A stretch of 58,804 nt of DNA, from assembly GCA_036009625.1 (NCBI GenBank), contig DASYLJ010000182.1, positions 1 to 58,804 on the forward strand. The letters run 5' to 3'. The notes beneath the pieces were generated by a model, which saw only the letters and a program-made list of their open reading frames with translations, was not told where the DNA came from and ran no database searches. This DNA comes from DASYLJ01 sp036009625. GTDB taxonomy: Bacteria > Desulfobacterota > Binatia > DP-6. The translations under genes and the position numbers were made by a program. Position 1 is the stretch's first letter. Each line of letters starts with the position of its first letter. Shown piece by piece: positions 19,869 to 31,161 of this stretch.

Positions 19869-21252
19869 CCTTCCAGAAGTAGTTCCGGTTGCCGCCCGCC
19901 TCGTGCAGGCGGCGGAACGTCAGGCGCACGCGCTTGTCGACCGCGATGTCACCGTCGACGCAATCGATGCCCTGCAGGTAGACGCGGCCACCGCCGTCGA
20001 GGTCGACGACGACCATCGGCATGGGATGCTCCGGCACCTGCGCCAGGTTGTCGATGGTGAAGGTGAACACCGTGCCGGTGCGCGCGAGCTTGTGGTCGAC
20101 CATGCGCTCGCGCGCGTGGCACCCCTGACAGACCAGCGCCATCGGATACTGCACCAGCCCGCACGCCTCGCAGCGGCTGCCGTACAGGCGCACGTCCTGC
20201 TTGAGCTCCTTCCACTCGATGTACGTCGCCACCGCCTCGCCGCCGACCTCGCTCGGCAGGATGTTGCGCGAGCGGAGGTAGCGCTCGTAAGAGGCGACCG
20301 GGACGCCACCGGCGAGCGCATCGGCGACGGGTCGCGGCCGCGCGCTCGTGATCGCATCGGTGACGCGGAAGACGAGCGCGTCGGCACCCTCGCCGAAGGC
20401 CGCCACCGCGATGAAGTCGCCGGGCGACGCGGTCTCGAGCGCCTTCGCCAGCAGCACCAGCGGCTCCGCCGTACCGAGCGATCCCGCTTCGGCCGCGAGC
20501 GACGCCTCGAGCTGCTTCGCCGGGTCGCACCCGATCCGCTTCGCGATGTCGGCCGCGCTGCGCGCGTCGCTGGCCGCGACGACCAGCTTCGCCAGCTTGC
20601 CGGCGGGCAGCTCGGCCTTGCGCAGCGCCGCGCCGACGGCCTCCGGGATGTCGCGCCCCAGCCCGTACTGGTTGCCGAAGCGGGCATCGGCCACCTGGAC
20701 GTACTTCTGATCGTCCGTGCGCCAGAAGTGCGTGAACTCCTCCGCCACCGACGCCACGCTCACCAGCTCGGCGATGACGCCGTCGCGACCGACAGCCACC
20801 GCCACGCCGGCGTCACCGAACTGCGCCTCGAGCTCCGAGCCCGGCTCGGCGAGCCGCACGTCGGCGGCGGCCACGAGCGCGTGTCGCAGCGATCCCGCTC
20901 CGACACCGTCCAATGCCGCTCGCAGTGCGGTCAGCCCGGCGCGCAGCGAGCCGCCGAAGTCGGCGACCGCCGACGCTCGCGGCAGATCGGCCGCGGTGGC
21001 GATCATGCTGGCGACCTGCTTCTCGAGATACGGCGCACTCGTGCTCGCGAAGTAGAGCGCGTCGAACCCGGCCGGGTCGGCGTCGGCGAGACACGCGTGC
21101 ACGGCATCGACGGCGAGGGTGAGCGCGTCCTCGTCGACGGCGGCGACGGTGCGCGCACCGGGCCCGCTGCGCCCGCCCCACGCCTTCGCGAGGAGCGTCC
21201 GATCGAGCCGACGACGGGGGAAATAGGTGCCGATACGAGTGATTCCGACCAT
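19855..21252 (-). CDS. HMG-CoA synthase-like protein fused to C-terminal DUF35 zinc-ribbon/OB domain
   Basis: 465 aa. Residues 1-340 resemble HMG-CoA synthase/KAS-type enzymes (MVGITRIGTYFPRRRL, AVDEDALTLAVDA). The stretch where the nucleophilic Cys normally sits reads ADFGGSLRAGLTAL (residues 97-110) and has no Cys. Residues 357-465 are a DUF35 module: a rubredoxin-like zinc ribbon (Cys 361, 364, 375, 378) and an OB-fold, thought to bind acyl-CoA. In archaea DUF35 bridges thiolase and HMGCS as a separate subunit, so this is a natural fusion. The stop overlaps the convergent ATPase gene by 14 bases. Confidence 0.85.
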
Positions 21253-21336
21253 GGGGCGGGGACCTTAGTACAGGTGCGGGGGCGCTCGCCAACCCCGTCG
21301 CACCCTCGAAGGGCGCATGGTAGACGCGGAGGTCGA

Positions 21337-22143
21337 ATGCGACGTTCGTCGACTGGGTGGGGACTGATGATGTTGGGGATCGGCGGGCTCGCCCGGGTCG
21401 CCGGCGCGCAGACGCTTCCGACGACGCCCCTGGCCTTCGCGGTCTTCGGGCTCGAAGGCGTGCACCTCGGCACCCGAACCACCGTCCAGGGCGACGTCGG
21501 CACCAATGCCGGCGACGTCACGCTGCGCCGCCGCGCCAGCGTCGAGGGCAGCGTCGGCGGCGAGGACATCATCCTGCGACGCGGCAGCCGCGTCAGCACG
21601 GCGCTCTTCTGCGTGCAGGTGCAGGGCGGCACGAAGGATTGCCAGCGCCTGCCCGATCCCATCGTCGAGAGCGTCAACCTACCAGTCGTCCAGGTGTCAC
21701 CCGGCAGTGAGAACGTCACGCTGCGTCCGCGGGCGCGACGCGTCCCGCTCGAGGCCGGCCGCTGGCGTGACATTCGCCTGAGCCCGCACGCCGAGCTGAT
21801 GCTCGCGGGCGGCGTCTACAGCTTCCGCAGCCTCTTCGTCGGGCGCGGCAGCAAGCTCGTCTGCCTCGCCCCCTGCCAGATCGACGTGCGCGGCGATGTT
21901 GCGCTCGGCCGGCGCGCGCAGCTCGAGCTGCTGGCGGGAGCGGGCGGCGACGGCAGCATCTCCGTCCAGGGTGCCGGCACGGACGGCGCCTTCGTCGCCG
22001 GACGTGGGGCGCAGATCACGGCCGCGGTGTATGCGCCCACGGGTCCGGTGCTGATCGGGCCACGCGCGCGCGTCGTCGGATCGCTGGTCGGGCGCAGCGT
22101 CGACGTCGGTCCGCGCAGCCGGCTGGCACGCAGCGATGGCTGA
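21337..22143 (+). CDS. Exported protein with short nine-residue repeats, probable beta-solenoid
   Basis: 268 aa. A GGAGG site lies 4 bases before the ATG, and residues 1-24 form a signal peptide ending in VAGAQ. The mature part contains nine to ten degenerate copies of a nonapeptide of form (L/V/I)-(G/R)-(R/P)-x-(A/S)-x-(L/V): LRRRASVEG, LRRGSRVST, VGRGSKLVC, LGRRAQLEL, AGRGAQITA, IGPRARVVG and VGPRSRLAR, among others. This looks like turns of a beta-solenoid. Four Cys (92, 102, 176, 180) may form disulfides. No family recognised. It overlaps aroD by 8 bases. Confidence 0.7.
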   Translation: MRRSSTGWGLMMLGIGGLARVAGAQTLPTTPLAFAVFGLEGVHLGTRTTVQGDVGTNAGDVTLRRRASVEGSVGGEDIILRRGSRVSTALFCVQVQGGTKDCQRLPDPIVESVNLPVVQVSPGSENVTLRPRARRVPLEAGRWRDIRLSPHAELMLAGGVYSFRSLFVGRGSKLVCLAPCQIDVRGDVALGRRAQLELLAGAGGDGSISVQGAGTDGAFVAGRGAQITAAVYAPTGPVLIGPRARVVGSLVGRSVDVGPRSRLARSDG

Positions 22144-22837
22144 TCTCGCCATCGGCAGCGTGCGGCTCGGTCCGACCCCCGTCATCGTGGCAGCGGGCGG
22201 CGAAGCCGATCTCGACGCGCTGGTCGCCGCCGATGGCGCGGACGTCGTCGAGCTGCGCGCCGACCTGTTCGACGACCCGACGCCGGAGCGAATCGTCCAG
22301 GCGTTGCAGCGACTGCGCGCCGCCGGACGTCCCATCCTGTTCACGGTGCGCGCCGGCACCGAGGGCGGACGCGCCATGCCCGAGGCGCTGCGTGCCACCA
22401 TCTACCGCGCCGGCCTCGCGATCGCCGACGCCATCGACGTCGAGATCGCGTCCGCGGCGCTCGCCGCCGAGATGGTCCCCGCCGCGCGTGCCGCCGGACG
22501 CCTTGTCATCCTATCCGCGCACGACTTCGACGGCACGCCGACGCGCGCCGCACTGCTCGCGCTGGTCGACCGCGCCGTCGCAATGGGCGCCGACGTCACC
22601 AAGCTCGCCACCGTCGCGCACGCACCGGCCGACGTGCACACGCTGCTCGAGGTCACGCTCGCGGCCCGCGACCGCGGCATCGCCACCCTCGGCATGGGTC
22701 CACTCGGGCCGTTGTCACGCGTCGTCCTGCCGGCCGCGGGCTCGTTGCTCACGTTCGGTGCCGCCGGCCGTCCCACCGCACCCGGCCAGCTGCCGCTCGA
22801 CGAGCTCGCGGTCCTCGTCCGCCGCCTGTACCCATGA
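22136..22837 (+). CDS. aroD: Type I 3-dehydroquinate dehydratase
   Basis: 233 aa TIM-barrel enzyme that dehydrates 3-dehydroquinate to 3-dehydroshikimate in aromatic amino acid synthesis. The class I residues are visible: ELRAD at 39-43, catalytic His129 in SAHDF, Schiff-base Lys156 in DVTKLAT, and the substrate-binding end GPLSRVVLPAAGSLLTFG. The gene starts inside the end of the repeat protein gene and its stop overlaps the MscS start (ATGA). It is thus embedded in an envelope-related transcript and not beside other shikimate genes. Confidence 0.9.
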   Translation: MADLAIGSVRLGPTPVIVAAGGEADLDALVAADGADVVELRADLFDDPTPERIVQALQRLRAAGRPILFTVRAGTEGGRAMPEALRATIYRAGLAIADAIDVEIASAALAAEMVPAARAAGRLVILSAHDFDGTPTRAALLALVDRAVAMGADVTKLATVAHAPADVHTLLEVTLAARDRGIATLGMGPLGPLSRVVLPAAGSLLTFGAAGRPTAPGQLPLDELAVLVRRLYP

Positions 22838-24584
22838 CGCGTCGTCGCTGGCCCGCGTGGCTGCTCGTCACGATCCTCGTGCTCGGTGCAGCACCGCTGC
22901 GCGCGCAGGATCCGGCACCACCCGCCGCGGCCACCACGACGACGACCATTCCCGACGACTCGCGCGGCTTCGAGTCGCCGCGCAGCGCGATGCGCGGCTT
23001 CGTGTACGCCGGCCGGGAGGGCAACTGGGCCGAAGCCGCCAAGTATCTCGACCTGCGCGATCGTGACGCCGCCGACGGGCCCGTGCTCGCGAAGGAGCTC
23101 AAGACCGTCCTCGACCGCAAGCTCTGGGTCGACATCGACGCGCTCAGCCCCGATCCCGCCGGCGATCCGAACGATGGGCAGACCCCGCGTCGCGACCTGA
23201 TCGGCACCATCGAGACGAGCGACGGACCCGTCAAGATTCTTCTCGAGCGCGTCAACACGCCGGACGGTCAGGCGTGGAAGATCGCGAAGGCGACGGTGGC
23301 GCAGATCCCGGCGCTGTGGGCCGAGTTCGGTGACGGCCCGCTCGCCGAGTACCTCCCCGCTCCGTTCTTCGACTGGCACCTCTTCGACGTCCAGCTCTGG
23401 CAGTGGATCGGTCTGTTCCTCCTCGTCGTGGTGGCGGGCGCGGTGTCGTGGCTGCTCACCGGCCTCGTGGCACGCATCGCGCATCCGATCGTGCGGGCGT
23501 TCAAGACGCCGGCCGAGGACGCCATCGTCGACGCCATCGTCGGCCCGCTGCGGGTCATGCTCGCCGTGACCATCATCTCGGCCGGCACGCCGGTACTGTC
23601 GCTGGCCCTGCCCGTCCACCAGTTCGTGCTCGCGGTCGAGACAGTGCTCATCGTCCTCGCGGTCACGTGGGTCCTCACCCGACTCACGGACGCGCTCGCG
23701 CGCGTCATGGAGCAACGCTGGCTGGCGCGCGGACAGACCGCCGCCATCTCCGTGGTGCCGCTCGGCCGGCGCACGGTGAAGGTGTTCATCGGCGTCCTGG
23801 CGCTGCTCGCTGCGATGCAGTCGTTCGGGTTCAACGTCACCGCGGTCGTGGCCGGTCTCGGTGTCGGCGGCCTGGCGGTGGCGCTCGCAGCGCAGAAGAC
23901 CATCGAGAACCTGTTCGGCGGCGTGACGCTGGTGGCCGACCAGCCAGTGCGCGTCGGTGACGTCTGCCGCTTCGGCGACCGCGTCGGCACCGTCGAGGAC
24001 ATCGGCCTGCGCTCGACGCGTATCCGCACGCTCGACCGCACCGTGGTCACCATTCCCAACGCCGACTTCTCGGCGATGCAGCTCGAGAACTTCGCCCCGC
24101 GCGACCGCTTCCTGCTGACCACGAAGCTCGGCCTGCGCTGCGAGACCACGCCCGATCAGATGCGCTGGCTGCTGATCGAGCTGAAACGCATGCTGCTGGC
24201 GCATCCGAAGATCGACCCGGAACCGGCGCGCATCCGCTTCGTCGGCTTCGGCGAGTCGACGCTCGACGTCGAGCTGTGGGCCTACGTGAAGACGCCGAAC
24301 AACGACGAGTTCTACGCCGTCCGCGAGGACGTGTACCTGCGCATCATGGACATCGTCGCCCAGAGCGGCTCCGGCTTCGCGTACCCGTCGCAGACGCACT
24401 ACGAGGCGACGGCCGGCTTCGACCACGAGAAGGGCCGCGCGGCCGAGGCGGACGTCGCGCGACGTCGCGCCGAGAAGAAGCTCTACCAGCTGCGCATCCC
24501 GCCCGACGAGGTCGTGGCCCTCAAGGGCACGCTGCCCTGGCCCCCGGAGGGCACGCCGGATCCGCCACCGAAGCCCGGCGGACG

Positions 24585-24588
<4 letters not shown>
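22834..24588 (+). CDS. MscS-family mechanosensitive channel with large periplasmic N-terminal region
   Basis: 584 aa. A signal peptide (residues 1-25) and a Thr-run (ATTTTTIPDD) precede a ~150-residue soluble region. Membrane helices follow from about residue 188. The MscS pore and beta domain are clear: AVVAGLGVGGLAVALAAQKTIENLFGGVTL, QPVRVGDVCRFGDRVGTVEDIGLRSTRIRTLDRT and VTIPNADFS. The soluble C-terminus ends in Pro-rich sequence. Such channels release solutes on osmotic downshift. It is coupled to aroD by a 4-base overlap and overlaps the convergent ALDH gene by 4 bases. Confidence 0.92.
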
Positions 24589-26011
<1,423 letters not shown>

Positions 26012-26018
<7 letters not shown>

Positions 26019-26434
26019 GCGTAGTACCGCGCCTCGAGCACGTTCCCGTCCGGGTCGCGGAAGTAGAACGCCCGTGGCGCGAGGCCCTGCGCGCCGAACG
26101 ACTGCTCCATCGTGCCCGACACGGCGACGCCGGCCGCGACCAGACGCTCGCGCAGCGCCAGGAACTCGGGCTCCGACATCGCGAAGCAGACGTGATTCAC
26201 GAGGTGCCCCGCGCTACCCTCCGCTCCCGCGAAGGCATCGACGACCGGAGCCGCGACGCGCGCCATCAGGTCGACGATGGTGGTGTCGGACAGGCGCACG
26301 CTCGGGAACGGCGCGGTCCCGGCCCCGAACTCCGCGGCGCGCACCGGTGTCAGCCCGAGGATGCGCTCGTAGAAGTCGACGGCGCGCAGCGGGTCGTCGG
26401 TCCAGAGCACCACGTGGTCGAGCGTCATGGTCAT
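26012..26434 (-). CDS. VOC-family (glyoxalase/bleomycin-resistance fold) protein
   Basis: 140 aa, two beta-alpha-beta-beta-beta units. Potential metal ligands: His in LDHVVLWTDD, His in GHLVNHVCFAM and Glu in DPDGNVLEARYYA. FYFRDPDGNVLE is the family hallmark. A GGAGG site lies 7 bases before the ATG at 26434. It is coupled to the ALDH gene by a 7-base overlap, which suggests a shared small-molecule detoxification or degradation task. Lyase, dioxygenase and binding functions are all possible. Confidence 0.85.
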
Positions 26435-26528
26435 CGCGTGCCTCCGGCGGGCGAGAGTGCATCGGGGGCGACGTGCCGTCAACGCGTCGCCGTTTGAAGT
26501 CGCGCCGTGCCGTAGCGTATGGCGCCGC

Positions 26529-28199
26529 ATGTCCCGCCGACGCCCTGCCCCGGCCGCACCGGCTCCGGCGTCCGCCGAGACACCATGGGCGCTCGCCGTC
26601 GTCGTCGCCCTCGCCGTGGCGCTGCGCGTGGCGCACCTCGTCGAGCTGCGCGACACGCCGTGGTTCGACCATCTCGTCATCGACCCGCAGTACTACGACG
26701 CGTGGGCGCAGCAGCTGGCCGGCGGCGAGTGGCTGGGCACGCGCCCGTTCTACATGGACCCGCTGTACCCGTATCTCCTCGGCGCGCTCTATCGCGTCTG
26801 GGGACACGACCTGATGGCGGCGCGGCTGGTCAACGTCGCGTTCGGTGCCGGCACCTGCGTGCTGATCGCGCGACTCGGGCGACGCGTGGCCGGTCCGACG
26901 GCCGGAACGATCGCGGCCCTCGGCTTCGCGCTCTACCTGCCCGACATCTTCTTCACCGGCGAGATCGACAAGACCTGCCTCTCGGTACTGCTCGTGACGG
27001 CGACGCTGGTGCTGTTCCTCGGCCGCTCGCTCCTGTCCCGCTTCGGCGCCGGTTTGACGTTGGGTCTCGCCGCGCTCACGCGTGGCAACGTCCTGTTGCT
27101 CGCACCGCTGGCTGTCCTGACGCTGCTCTTCGATCGTCACCGCCCCGTGACCAGCGCCGGCGTCTTCCTGCTCGGCATCGGGCTCGCGTTGTCGCCCGTC
27201 GTCTGGCGCAACCACCGCGTCTCCGGCGAGTGGGTGCTGACGACGGCGCAGGCAGGCCAGAACTTCTACACCGGCAACAATCCGGGCAACGACTACGGCG
27301 CCTACACGACGCCACCGTTCGTGCGCGGGAATCCGCACTTCGAGGAGCTCGACTTCCGTGCCGAAGCCGAGAAACGCCTGGCGCGGTCCCTCACCGCGGG
27401 TGAGGTGTCGGACTACTGGTTCGGCGAGGCGTGGGCGCACCTGACGACGCATCCCGCGTACGCGACGCAGGTCATGGCCCGGAAGCTGGCGCTGTTCTGG
27501 AACGACTTCGAGGTGTCGGACAACCAGGACCAGTACCTGCTCGCGCGCGACTCCTGGGTGCTTCGCCTGCCCCTCCCCGGCTTCGGGATCGTCGCCGCGC
27601 TCGCGTTGCTCGGCGTGGTCGTGACGTGGCGGCAGCGGACGACGCGGATCCTGGTCGCGTTCGTCGCCGTCTACTGCGCGTCGGTGGTCGCGTTCTTCAT
27701 CTTCTCGCGCTACCGCATCCAGGTGGTGCCGGCGCTCCTGCCGCTCGGCGCCGCGGGCATCCTGTCACTCGGTGCCGCAGCACGCGCGCGCAACATGCGA
27801 CGACTCGCGACCGACGCCGCCATCGTGGGTGTCGCAGCCCTGGTCTGCTTCCACACCATCGGCGTCTTCTCGGCGACTCATCCCGGCGTCGTCGAGATGC
27901 GGCTGCGCCACCTGGGCCAGATCTACCTGACGTCCGGTCGCATCGACGACGCCTTCGCCGCGTTCCACGACGGGCTCGCCGGCTGCCCGACGTCGTGCTC
28001 GCTCGGCACACAGGCACTCGCCGACGCGTACCTCGCGACGGGCCGCCTCGCCGACGGCGAAGCATGGTTCCGTCGTCTGACGCGCGAGCACCCGGACTAC
28101 GCCGACGGCTGGGGACACCTGGCGCGCATCCTCCAGGCGGCGGGTCGTCCCGACGAGGCGCAGCAGGTGCTGCGGCAGGGGAACGTCAGCGTGAACTGA
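26529..28199 (+). CDS. GT39/ArnT-like membrane glycosyltransferase with TPR-like C-terminus
   Basis: 556 aa. About ten membrane helices span residues 20-470. The first periplasmic loop carries the acidic motif region typical of lipid-linked sugar transferases (DPQYYDAWAQQLAGG, then FYMDPLYPYLLGALYRVWG). The soluble C-terminal ~90 residues look like two TPR-type repeats (GQIYLTSGRIDDAFAAFHDGLAG, LADAYLATGRLADGEAWFRRL). It would transfer a sugar from a polyprenyl-phosphate donor to an envelope acceptor. Divergent to the VOC/ALDH operon and convergent with a Uma2 gene. Confidence 0.82.
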   Translation: MSRRRPAPAAPAPASAETPWALAVVVALAVALRVAHLVELRDTPWFDHLVIDPQYYDAWAQQLAGGEWLGTRPFYMDPLYPYLLGALYRVWGHDLMAARLVNVAFGAGTCVLIARLGRRVAGPTAGTIAALGFALYLPDIFFTGEIDKTCLSVLLVTATLVLFLGRSLLSRFGAGLTLGLAALTRGNVLLLAPLAVLTLLFDRHRPVTSAGVFLLGIGLALSPVVWRNHRVSGEWVLTTAQAGQNFYTGNNPGNDYGAYTTPPFVRGNPHFEELDFRAEAEKRLARSLTAGEVSDYWFGEAWAHLTTHPAYATQVMARKLALFWNDFEVSDNQDQYLLARDSWVLRLPLPGFGIVAALALLGVVVTWRQRTTRILVAFVAVYCASVVAFFIFSRYRIQVVPALLPLGAAGILSLGAAARARNMRRLATDAAIVGVAALVCFHTIGVFSATHPGVVEMRLRHLGQIYLTSGRIDDAFAAFHDGLAGCPTSCSLGTQALADAYLATGRLADGEAWFRRLTREHPDYADGWGHLARILQAAGRPDEAQQVLRQGNVSVN

Positions 28200-28205
28200 C
28201 GCGGT

Positions 28206-28772
28206 TCACGCCGGCAGTGTCCACAACTCGGCGAGCGGGACGTCGAGACCGGGGAACGTTGCCGGCGTGAAGTGCGCGTCCGCGCGATGCGTCTCGACGA
28301 CGACCAGGCGTTCGTCACGCAGCACGAGGCGCTCGACGGTGCGCTCGTCGGGGTCGACGATCCAATACTCCGGCACGCCGATGTCTGCGTACCAACGAGC
28401 CTTGACCACACGATCGTGACGGCGACTCGACTCCGACACCACCTCGACGGCCAGATCGGGACGACCGTCCGACAATCCCTGCTCCGGCAACGATCGCACG
28501 TGGTCGGGCGTGAAGTACTGCAGGTCCGGCATGACGGCGCGTCGCTCGCCGACGCGCACCTTGTATCCCGACCCGAGGACGGCGCCGCCGTGCAGGCGGG
28601 CCCAACCCACCAGGAAGTAGGCGAGGAGGACAACGATGTGTTCGTGCAGCTTCGTGGGCACCGATACCTCCACGAGCGATCCATCGATCAGCTCGCGCCG
28701 GTCGTCGTCGGCGAGGGCGAGATACTCGTCCCACGTGTAGCGGCGGGCGGTGCCCGAGACATCGGCACGCAT
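28206..28772 (-). CDS. Uma2-family endonuclease (PD-(D/E)XK fold)
   Basis: 188 aa. Typical Uma2/DUF820 layout: YTWDEYLALADDDRRELIDGSLVE at the start, then MPDLQYF, DLAVEVVSESSRRHDR with the catalytic Asp and Glu, and KARWYADIGVPEYWIVDPDERTVE with the Lys. This fold belongs to restriction-type nucleases that are numerous in cyanobacteria and some other phyla, and whose physiological role is unknown. The ATG lies 46 bases downstream of the molybdopterin oxidoreductase stop, on the same strand. Confidence 0.87.
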   Translation of the reverse strand: MRADVSGTARRYTWDEYLALADDDRRELIDGSLVEVSVPTKLHEHIVVLLAYFLVGWARLHGGAVLGSGYKVRVGERRAVMPDLQYFTPDHVRSLPEQGLSDGRPDLAVEVVSESSRRHDRVVKARWYADIGVPEYWIVDPDERTVERLVLRDERLVVVETHRADAHFTPATFPGLDVPLAELWTLPA

Positions 28773-28818
28773 GCGTTCGACTATGACCCCCGCACCAACA
28801 TCGCGGCAACCCACTCTG

Positions 28819-31050
28819 TCACGCCGGCAGCACCTGCACCGGAATACCGTTCACCGCGGCATTGCCCGACGGCACGTCGACGAGGTCGCCCGGCGCCAGC
28901 AGGTTGTTGTTGACGCCCGCGTGGCGCGACGCGACGCCGAGGCGCGTGCCTGGGCGATCGTGCCCCCAGCCGTGCGGCAGACAGACCACGCCCGGCATCA
29001 TCTCGTCGCTCACCTCGACGGGTGCCTCCACCTCCCCCGCCGCCGATCGCACCGTCGCACGGCCACCGTCGGCGAGGCCGAGACGACCCGCGTCGTCGGG
29101 ATGCACCAGCAGCGTGCAGCGGTCGCGTCCCGTCATGAGCGACGGCACGTTGTGCATCCACGAGTTGTTCGAGCGCAGGTGGCGACGGCTCACCAGCAGG
29201 AGCCCGTCGTCGGATCGCTCGAGACGCCGCCGCAGCCGCGGCACATCGGCTGTGATGTGCGCAGGGACGAGGTCGATGCGCTGCGACGGTGTCGTCAGCA
29301 TGTTCGGCAGCCGCGGCTCGTGCGCGCCCATGTCGATGCCGTTCGGATGCTCGCGGAGTCGGGCCAGCGTCATGCCGTCCGTCCGCGCACCGTAGCCTTC
29401 GCCCCACGGACCCAGCCGCAGCCCGAAATCCAGGAGACGCTCGGGACCACTCCCCGGCGTGGCGGCGACGATGTCGGCGGCATCGCGACCCGCGATGCGC
29501 GACGTCGGATCGGCGGTGACGGCGCCGACCAGTCCGACGAAGAACATCTGGTCGAGCATCGTCACATCGACGTCGGCAGCCGCCTGTCCCTGCGCGATTG
29601 CCGCCAGCGCCAGCATGATCTCCCACTCGGCCGGACGCGCCGGCGGCGGGAACACCGGCTCCGAGAAGATCGCCGCGTCGCGTACCGCCCACGACCAGAT
29701 CAGCTCGTCGTAGTGCGGCTGCTCGAGCGCGCTCAGCCCCGGCAGGACGACGTGCGCGTGCCGCGTCGTCTCGTTGAGCCAGTTGTCGACGCAGATCATG
29801 CACTCGAGCTCGGGCAGCGCGTCGTCGAGACGACCGGCGTCGGCCGCCGACACGACGGGATTGCCGGCGAACGTGATGAGCGCGCGGATCTGCCCCGCGC
29901 CCGGCACCGCGATCTCCTCGGCCAGGCACGAGATCGGCACCTGTCCCAGCACCTCGGGCGCGCCACGGACGCGGCTCGCCCAGCGTCCGAACGTCCAGCC
30001 GTCAGCGAACTCCGGTGGCCGCATGGTGAGGAAGCTCCACTCCACCGGATTCGCGAACATGGAGCCGCCGGGGCGGTCGAGGTTGCCGGTGAGGACGTTG
30101 ACGACCTCGACCAGCCACGACGCCAGCGTCCCGAACTCCTGGTTGCAGGTGCCGATGCGCCCATAGATGGATGCGCGTGGCGCCGCGGCCAGCTCGCGGA
30201 TGAGCCGACGGATCGTGTCCGCGGGAATGGCGCAGACGTCGGCCACGACTTCGGGCGTGAACGGTTCGCAGAGCGCGCGGATCGCGTCGATACCGTCGGT
30301 GAAGTCGGAGAGACGGCCCGGCCGCACGAGACCGTCGGCGAAGAGGACGTTCACCCAGGCCATCAGCAGCGCCGCGTCGGTGCCGGGACGGATCGCCACC
30401 CATTCGTCGGCGCGTTCCGCCGTCCCCGTGCGGCGCGGGTCGATGACCACCGATTTGCCGCCGCGCGCACGCAGCGCCGTCAGCCGTCCGACGAAGTCGG
30501 GGCACGCCATCAGGCTGCCCTGCGACGCATGCGGATTGGCCCCCATGATGACGAGGTGGTCGGTGCGATCGATGTCGGCCGTCGGGATGGCCCACATGCC
30601 ACCGTAGAGGAGCGCGCAGACGACGTTCTTCGGCCACTGGTCGATCGTCCCGGCCGAGTAGAGGCGCTCGATGCCGGCGAGCGGTCCGAACGCCGCGACG
30701 TAACGCGACAGCGAGAAGTTGTGCACCGTCGGATTGCCGACGTAGTAGGTCAGCGCTGCCTTGCCGTGTCGCGTCACGACGCCGTGCAGCAGGCGTTCGC
30801 ACTCAGCGAACGCCTCGGCCCACGACACCTCGACGAACGCGCCGTCGCGCCGAACCATCGGCGCCCGCAGGCGGTCGGGGTCGTGGTGCAGCTCGCCCAG
30901 CGTCGTGCCCTTCGGGCAGATGTAGCCCCGGCTCCAGACGTCGTCGTCGTTGGGACGAATGCGGGTGACGCGACCGTCCTCGACGTGGATGCGAAGCCCG
31001 CACATCGCCTCGCACAGCGGACAGGTGCGGAGGTGCTCGGTGGTCGGCAT
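28819..31050 (-). CDS. Molybdopterin-dependent oxidoreductase with N-terminal [4Fe-4S] site
   Basis: 743 aa, DMSO reductase superfamily. The N-terminal cluster is ligated by Cys10, Cys13, Cys17 and Cys45 (CPLCEAMCG, GYICPKG). Bis-MGD-binding blocks follow (MGANPHASQGSL, VVIDPRRTGTAERADEWVAIRPGTDAALLMAW), and the C-terminal molydopterin dinucleotide-binding domain ends with NNNLLAPGDLVDVPSGNAAVNG. There is no Tat signal, so it is cytoplasmic. I could not identify the metal ligand: no Cys or Sec is evident at the usual site. No electron-transfer subunit is encoded nearby. Formate-dehydrogenase-like is the closest guess. Confidence 0.88.
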   Translation of the reverse strand: MPTTEHLRTCPLCEAMCGLRIHVEDGRVTRIRPNDDDVWSRGYICPKGTTLGELHHDPDRLRAPMVRRDGAFVEVSWAEAFAECERLLHGVVTRHGKAALTYYVGNPTVHNFSLSRYVAAFGPLAGIERLYSAGTIDQWPKNVVCALLYGGMWAIPTADIDRTDHLVIMGANPHASQGSLMACPDFVGRLTALRARGGKSVVIDPRRTGTAERADEWVAIRPGTDAALLMAWVNVLFADGLVRPGRLSDFTDGIDAIRALCEPFTPEVVADVCAIPADTIRRLIRELAAAPRASIYGRIGTCNQEFGTLASWLVEVVNVLTGNLDRPGGSMFANPVEWSFLTMRPPEFADGWTFGRWASRVRGAPEVLGQVPISCLAEEIAVPGAGQIRALITFAGNPVVSAADAGRLDDALPELECMICVDNWLNETTRHAHVVLPGLSALEQPHYDELIWSWAVRDAAIFSEPVFPPPARPAEWEIMLALAAIAQGQAAADVDVTMLDQMFFVGLVGAVTADPTSRIAGRDAADIVAATPGSGPERLLDFGLRLGPWGEGYGARTDGMTLARLREHPNGIDMGAHEPRLPNMLTTPSQRIDLVPAHITADVPRLRRRLERSDDGLLLVSRRHLRSNNSWMHNVPSLMTGRDRCTLLVHPDDAGRLGLADGGRATVRSAAGEVEAPVEVSDEMMPGVVCLPHGWGHDRPGTRLGVASRHAGVNNNLLAPGDLVDVPSGNAAVNGIPVQVLPA

Positions 31051-31081
31051 GGGCTGTGTGTCGCTGCCGACGGGGTCGGGA

Positions 31082-31099
31082 GTCAAGATACCACTTGAC
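31082..31099. promoter_or_regulatory. 18-bp inverted repeat in divergent promoter region
   Basis: GTCAAG (31082-31087) and CTTGAC (31094-31099) form a perfect dyad with a 6-base spacer, in the 111 bases between the divergent molybdopterin oxidoreductase gene and a small membrane protein gene. It includes a TTGAC sequence on both strands that could serve as a -35 element each way. No convincing -10 follows at 17 bases on either strand. Operator use is inferred. Confidence 0.35.
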
Positions 31100-31161
31100 G
31101 ATCGCCGCGACGGCATGCGTCTATCGTCCGTCGCCATGTCGATCGCAGGAGCGCACTGCCG

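Noticed and set aside
28750..31098. A 782-codon plus-strand frame opposite the molybdopterin oxidoreductase
   Set aside because: No domain, Arg/His-rich shadow sequence; the minus-strand protein is complete with cluster ligands.
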